Assembly (NCBI GenBank): GCA_030524205.1
Contig: JAUNGZ010000012.1
Location: forward strand, 1 to 64,000
Direction of reading: 5' to 3'
Length of the DNA stretch: 64,000 nucleotides
Source of the DNA: Eubacteriales bacterium
GTDB lineage: Bacteria; Bacillota; Clostridia; Oscillospirales; Butyricicoccaceae
The notes beneath the pieces were generated by a model that had not been told where the DNA came from, searched no databases, and saw only the letters and a list, made by a program, of their open reading frames with translations. Made by a program: the position numbers and the translations under genes. Of this stretch, positions 60,235-64,000 are shown piece by piece (the first letter of the stretch is position 1; each line of letters starts with the position of its first letter).

Positions 60235-61990
60235 TTGCATTTTCCTCCTGCACAATCACGATGCGGACGGTCGTGCCCCGTCCTTCCTCACTCTCGACGT
60301 CGATATGGGAGCGCTCGCCGAACACATACTTGACGCGGCTGAGCACGTTTTTTAAGCCGATGCTGTTGATCGACCGCTTGTGTCCCTCCTCGGGGTCCCA
60401 AATGCGCTGCAGCTGACCGGGCGGCATGCCGCCGCCGTTGTCCTCCACCGATAAAACAATGCTGCCCGCGCAGCGGCAGGCGGTGATGACGATCGCGCCG
60501 TCGTCCTCGTCCCGCGCGGTCAGGCCATGGAAAATCGCGTTTTCGACCAGCGGCTGCAAAATCAGCGGCGGGATCATAAAGCGCTCCAGCCCGTCCTCGA
60601 CGAACACCGCGCAGTGGAACTCGCGCCCGTAGCGGCATTCCATCAAGGTGACGTAGCGGCGCACATATTCGATCTCATCGTGCAGGCTGTGGCCGTACAG
60701 GTCGGCCTTGATCGGGATGTTCAGCATGTCCATAAACGCGCTGAGCGTTTCAAGCGCGCGCGAGCTGTTGCCGGTTACCACCAGCCCTTTTACGCTCATC
60801 AGCGTGTTGCGCAGGAAATGCGGGTTGATCTGCGCCTGTAAAAAGGCGAATTCGATGCGCCGCTTCTCGTCCTCCTCGGCCTTGATGCTGGCGATCAGGT
60901 TGCGGATGCGCGTCAGCATGGCGTTATAGCCCTCGCTGAGCACCTCGACCTCGCGGTACTGCCGCTTCACGGTCATCGGCGGGAAATGATCGTTCCGGAT
61001 CAGCGCCATGTGCCGCGCGCATCCGATCAGCGGACGTGAGATACGCCGGATCGACCAATAGCTCTGCAAAATCGAAAGCAGGAAGGCCAGCATGACGATC
61101 AGCAGCGTCAGCAGGCTGATTTTGCCGTAGGACAGGAAGAAATCGCCGAGCGGCTGCTCCTCGACAAAAATCCAGCCGCTGTCCGGGTCGCGGTAATTGG
61201 ACACCATCAATTCGCGCCCGGCCTTCTGCGTCAGCGTGTACGAATCGAGCGCGTACTGCTGTGAAAACGCTTCGGTCGTATACAGCCACACGCCGATCAT
61301 GCTGGGGTTGGAATGGCTGATGACGATGCCGTTTTCATCCAAAATGTAGATCGTGCTGTCCGCAGCCGACATTTTCTGATAGCTGCGGAACAGCGAAGAG
61401 GGCGACGCGCCCAGCAGGATAACGCCGATCGGCTTGCCCTGTCCGTCGTACAGCGTGTGCGCGTAGCACAGGCTGTAGCTGTCCAAGTTCTGCGCGTCCT
61501 GCACGCGCAGGTTCCAGGAGGTCACGCTCTCGCCGCTGAAGTGCTTGATGTACCAGTAGGACTGCATCATGCTTTTCAGCCATGCGTCCGAGTGCTCGTA
61601 GGAGGAGTAAACCGTCTTGTCGTTGAGCACCACGTCGATCGTGTAGTCGCAGCCGAAGGCCGCGGCCTGCTCCTGCACCTCGCCCAGCAGCGCGTCCACC
61701 TCGTCCGCGTCGGGCGCGTCAGCGGATGCGAAGTAAGGCTCGAGCTTGTCGTACAGGTGCCCCATCACACGGATCATTGTGCTGCGGTTGGTCGTGTTGA
61801 TCTCACTGATCTGCTGGAGCAGGTCGACGCGCGCGCTGCCGCGTTCCTCCAGCACAAAGCGGAAGGTCATAATCAGCACCAGACACAGCGCGCCCAGCAA
61901 AATGATGATATTGTATACAAAAACGCGCCGAAAGATCAGCATGTTCATCTTCGGCGGTTTTTTCCGCTCCCGGTTGCCGCGCAGCCTCAT
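60215..61990 (-). CDS. YesM-like sensor histidine kinase
   Basis: About 591 residues. Two membrane helices (about 20-42 and 290-312) flank a large extracellular Cache-like sensor. A HAMP-type linker precedes the His_kinase block FLQAQINPHFLRNTL and a HATPase domain with VENAIFHGL and DNGGGMPPG. ATG 61988-61990 is preferred as AAAGGA precedes it; ATG 62006 is an alternative. Such kinases commonly respond to sugars or their binding proteins and control neighbouring ABC importers. Confidence 0.92.
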   Translation of the reverse strand: MRLRGNRERKKPPKMNMLIFRRVFVYNIIILLGALCLVLIMTFRFVLEERGSARVDLLQQISEINTTNRSTMIRVMGHLYDKLEPYFASADAPDADEVDALLGEVQEQAAAFGCDYTIDVVLNDKTVYSSYEHSDAWLKSMMQSYWYIKHFSGESVTSWNLRVQDAQNLDSYSLCYAHTLYDGQGKPIGVILLGASPSSLFRSYQKMSAADSTIYILDENGIVISHSNPSMIGVWLYTTEAFSQQYALDSYTLTQKAGRELMVSNYRDPDSGWIFVEEQPLGDFFLSYGKISLLTLLIVMLAFLLSILQSYWSIRRISRPLIGCARHMALIRNDHFPPMTVKRQYREVEVLSEGYNAMLTRIRNLIASIKAEEDEKRRIEFAFLQAQINPHFLRNTLMSVKGLVVTGNSSRALETLSAFMDMLNIPIKADLYGHSLHDEIEYVRRYVTLMECRYGREFHCAVFVEDGLERFMIPPLILQPLVENAIFHGLTARDEDDGAIVITACRCAGSIVLSVEDNGGGMPPGQLQRIWDPEEGHKRSINSIGLKNVLSRVKYVFGERSHIDVESEEGRGTTVRIVIVQEENANENPDC

Positions 61991-62041
61991 GTCCGTGTCC
62001 TTTCTCATAGTGCGGAAATTTTCTCAATGTTCGTTTTTTTC

Positions 62042-62070
62042 ATTCTAACATTCCCGCCAAATGAATGCAA
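62042..62070 (-). promoter_or_regulatory. Promoter of the YesM/YesN-like operon
   Basis: On minus: TTGCAT (62065-62070), a 17-base spacer, TAGAAT (62042-62047). Confidence 0.7.
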
Positions 62071-62199
62071 CTTGAATAAATTCCCCTGTGGAAAAAACAA
62101 AATATTGATAAAAAAACACAATTCAGCGATAGTTTGCCAGCTGCTTCCCGATATAAAATAAAGAAAAAGCGCCGCCCGCGGGGCGGGCGGAAGGGACGG

Positions 62200-62982
62200 A
62201 TGCGCGTGCTGCTGTATTTCCTCATTGCGATCTGTGCGACGACGGTCGGCTCGCTGACCGGCATGGGGGGCGGGGTCATTATCAAACCCGCGCTTGATCT
62301 GCTGGGCGGTTACGACGCAGCAACAATCGGCATTTTATCCTCCGTTACCGTGTTTGCAATGGCGATCGTGTCCATCGCCAAGCAGCTCCGTCAAAAAACG
62401 CCTATCCCGGTGAAAACCGCGCTGCCGCTGGCCGTCGGCTCGGTGGTCGGCGGCACGGGGGGCGAGCGCATCTTAAAGGCTGTCATCGCTGCGCTGGGCG
62501 ACAACCGCGCGGTCGTCATGACGCAGAACATCTGCCTCGGCCTGCTGATCGCGGCGGTTTTTCTTTATATGCTCAAAAAAGACAAGCTGCCTACGCTGCA
62601 CCGGGGCGGGTTCTTGCTGTCCGTGCTCGCGGGCGTGCTGCTCGGTTTTTTTTCGTCCTTTCTCGGCATCGGCGGCGGGCCGATCAACGTGGCGCTGCTG
62701 ATCTTCGTTTTTTCGATGGACACCAAAACGGCGACCGTCTGCTCGATCATTACCATCCTGTTCGCGCAGATTTCCAAGCTTGCCAGCGTCGCGCTGGCGA
62801 CAGGCTTCGCCCCGTTCAATCTGACCATGCTGCCCGTTATGATCATCGGCGCGGTCGCGGGCGGTTGGCTGGGCGCAAAGCTGAACAAGCAGCTGCCCGA
62901 AAAGACAGTGGAAAAGGCGTTCAACTGCGTGCAGCTGGTCGTGCTGACGGTCTGCGTGTTCAATATCTGCCGGAATTTGTGA
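62200..62982 (+). CDS. TauE/SafE family sulfite/anion exporter
   Basis: About 260 residues with seven to eight helices in two repeats, each marked by a Gly-rich turn (GSLTGMGGGVIIKP and FLGIGGGPINVALL), the TauE/SafE pattern. Members export sulfite, sulfoacetate or related anions. ATG 62200 has AAGGGACGG ahead; the frame upstream lacks a site. It is divergent from the kinase gene and next to the sulfatase/importer region, which fits export of the sulfur oxyanion released there. The exact anion is inference. Confidence 0.88.
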   Translation: MRVLLYFLIAICATTVGSLTGMGGGVIIKPALDLLGGYDAATIGILSSVTVFAMAIVSIAKQLRQKTPIPVKTALPLAVGSVVGGTGGERILKAVIAALGDNRAVVMTQNICLGLLIAAVFLYMLKKDKLPTLHRGGFLLSVLAGVLLGFFSSFLGIGGGPINVALLIFVFSMDTKTATVCSIITILFAQISKLASVALATGFAPFNLTMLPVMIIGAVAGGWLGAKLNKQLPEKTVEKAFNCVQLVVLTVCVFNICRNL

Positions 62983-63001
62983 GCGCCCCCTTGGGAAATA
63001 A

Positions 63002-63041
63002 AAAAAGAAGAAGCAGGGCTGCGGCCCTGCTTCTTCTTTTT
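63002..63041 (+). terminator. Terminator of the TauE/SafE gene
   Basis: A perfect 18-bp stem (63002-63019 with 63024-63041) ending in TTTTT; AAAAA on the other side could serve the minus strand. Confidence 0.92.
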
Positions 63042-63180
63042 GTTTGCTGCGGTTGATTTGCCGGAGACGCGATAAAGGAACGCCGCAATTTCGGCGCTGG
63101 CGCAGCCCCTTTCCGGGCGGAAGGCGCCGTCCGCCGCGCCGCGTCATGCCATATGCGCCGCCGGTCAGCCGTTTACGGCT

Positions 63181-64000
63181 CTATGGATGCGTTTCAGCAG
63201 GATTCACATGAATCATGCAGTGTTTTACCTTGGTGAAATTCCGCTCCACCGCATCATGGACCTGCTCGGCAATATCGTGGGCCTGCGAGAGCGGTAAGCT
63301 CGCGTCGGTCGCGATTTCCAATTCCACATAGAATTTATCCCCGAACAAGCGGGTGCTCAAGCGGTCGATCCGCAATACCTGCTTGTTAGCGAGCACCGTG
63401 TCGCGCAGCGCTTGCAGGGTTGCGTCGTCGCAGGAGCGGTCGGTCATCTTGGAAATGGCGTCTCGGAAAATGTCTACCGACGCCTTGATGATAAACAGGC
63501 AGATCACCACGCTGGCAATGGGGTCAAGGATGGGCAGGCCCATGCGCGCGCCCAATATGCCGATGAAGCTTCCGATGGAGGAAAGCGCGTCGGAGCGGTG
63601 ATGCCACGCGTCGGCCATGAGCGCGCCGGAGCCTGTTTTCTTAGCGGCGCCGCGCGTATACCAATACATGGCTTCCTTCACAAGGATGGAAATGATGGCG
63701 GCGGCAAGCGCCAGACCGCCGGGCGCGGGCAGGGCGGCGCCGCCCGCCCGGATATTCCCGATTCCCGCCCAGCCTATGCCGAGGCCGGTAAGGCCTAAAA
63801 ATACGGACAGAATGATCGCCGCGACACATTCCAGACGCTCATGGCCGTAGGGGTGCTCCTTATCGGATGCTTTGTTCGCCAGTTTTACGCCCGCCATAAC
63901 GACGAACGTAGTCATTACGTCGGATGCCGAGTGGACGGCGTCTGAAACCATGGCGCCCGAATGGGCGAGCAGCCCGGCCGCCAGCTTGAAGACGCTTAGC
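63181..64000 (-). CDS. Cation diffusion facilitator family transporter (partial)
   Basis: A divalent metal/H+ antiporter of the CDF family, cut by the window edge at its 5' end. The visible 273 residues begin inside helix 1 (LSVFKLAAGLLAHSGAMV). They include the metal-site motifs SDAVHSASD and ADAWHHRSDALSS, HPYGHERLE, further helices, and a C-terminal cytoplasmic domain ending with HCMIHVNPAETHP. An internal Met at 63951 is not the real start. Zn, Fe or Mn are possible substrates. Confidence 0.93.
   Translation of the reverse strand, partial: LSVFKLAAGLLAHSGAMVSDAVHSASDVMTTFVVMAGVKLANKASDKEHPYGHERLECVAAIILSVFLGLTGLGIGWAGIGNIRAGGAALPAPGGLALAAAIISILVKEAMYWYTRGAAKKTGSGALMADAWHHRSDALSSIGSFIGILGARMGLPILDPIASVVICLFIIKASVDIFRDAISKMTDRSCDDATLQALRDTVLANKQVLRIDRLSTRLFGDKFYVELEIATDASLPLSQAHDIAEQVHDAVERNFTKVKHCMIHVNPAETHP

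Overview
The window is a 64 kb chromosomal segment of a GC-rich, anaerobic Gram-positive bacterium. It most probably belongs to Clostridia, in the Oscillospirales/Butyricicoccaceae range; that placement is inference from gene content. Supporting signs are a Cys T-box leader, a pfl-type ZTP riboswitch upstream of pyruvate formate-lyase, a candidate c-di-GMP riboswitch, an SLH-domain surface protein, lipobox lipoproteins, strong AGGAGG ribosome binding sites, GTG/TTG starts, and TTGACA/TATAAT promoters. There is no rRNA, CRISPR array, integrase, transposase or phage gene. I could not compute base composition or run any search.

Layout. 0-11 kb: gap; uraA, a patatin lipase and rnr on the minus strand; an SDR-ttcA pair; a Zn/Cd P-type ATPase whose His/Cys-rich leader is broken by an in-frame TGA behind an ArsR-type operator; a DMT permease. 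10.9-12.3 kb: three tandem ribbon-helix-helix-like paralogues, a small unknown gene, and tRNA-Asn, tRNA-Trp and tRNA-Thr. 12.4-20.4 kb: an iron alcohol dehydrogenase, an intergenic run of six hairpins, a CmpB-like membrane protein, nifS-iscU and mfd. 20.5-27.1 kb: a solute-binding lipoprotein paired with a GGDEF-EAL receptor, then the T-box leader, a small membrane protein and cysS. 27-35 kb: divergent ppk1 and ppa, pflA and pflB, and a 6-phosphofructokinase. 35-42 kb: a YGGG-repeat SLH surface protein behind a candidate c-di-GMP riboswitch, a secreted purple-acid-type phosphatase and a YibE/F protein. 42-49.7 kb: response regulator, kinase, unknown exported protein and VanY-like carboxypeptidase; a flavin reductase-MerR-RibD operon with a 19-bp-spacer promoter; a solitary C5 methyltransferase with a large insert.

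49.9-63 kb reads as one functional unit. On the minus strand an NMT1-like lipoprotein, two permeases, two different ABC ATPases and two cytoplasmic Cys-type sulfatases follow each other. A YesM/YesN two-component system lies just upstream. On the plus strand are a sulfatase-maturating radical SAM enzyme and a TauE/SafE exporter. The likely job is uptake of a small sulfate ester, hydrolysis inside the cell, and export of the released sulfur oxyanion. The two ATPases carry complementary defects: one has a broken signature motif, the other a broken H-loop. This predicts one working and one dead ATP site in the importer.

The window ends inside a CDF-family cation exporter.
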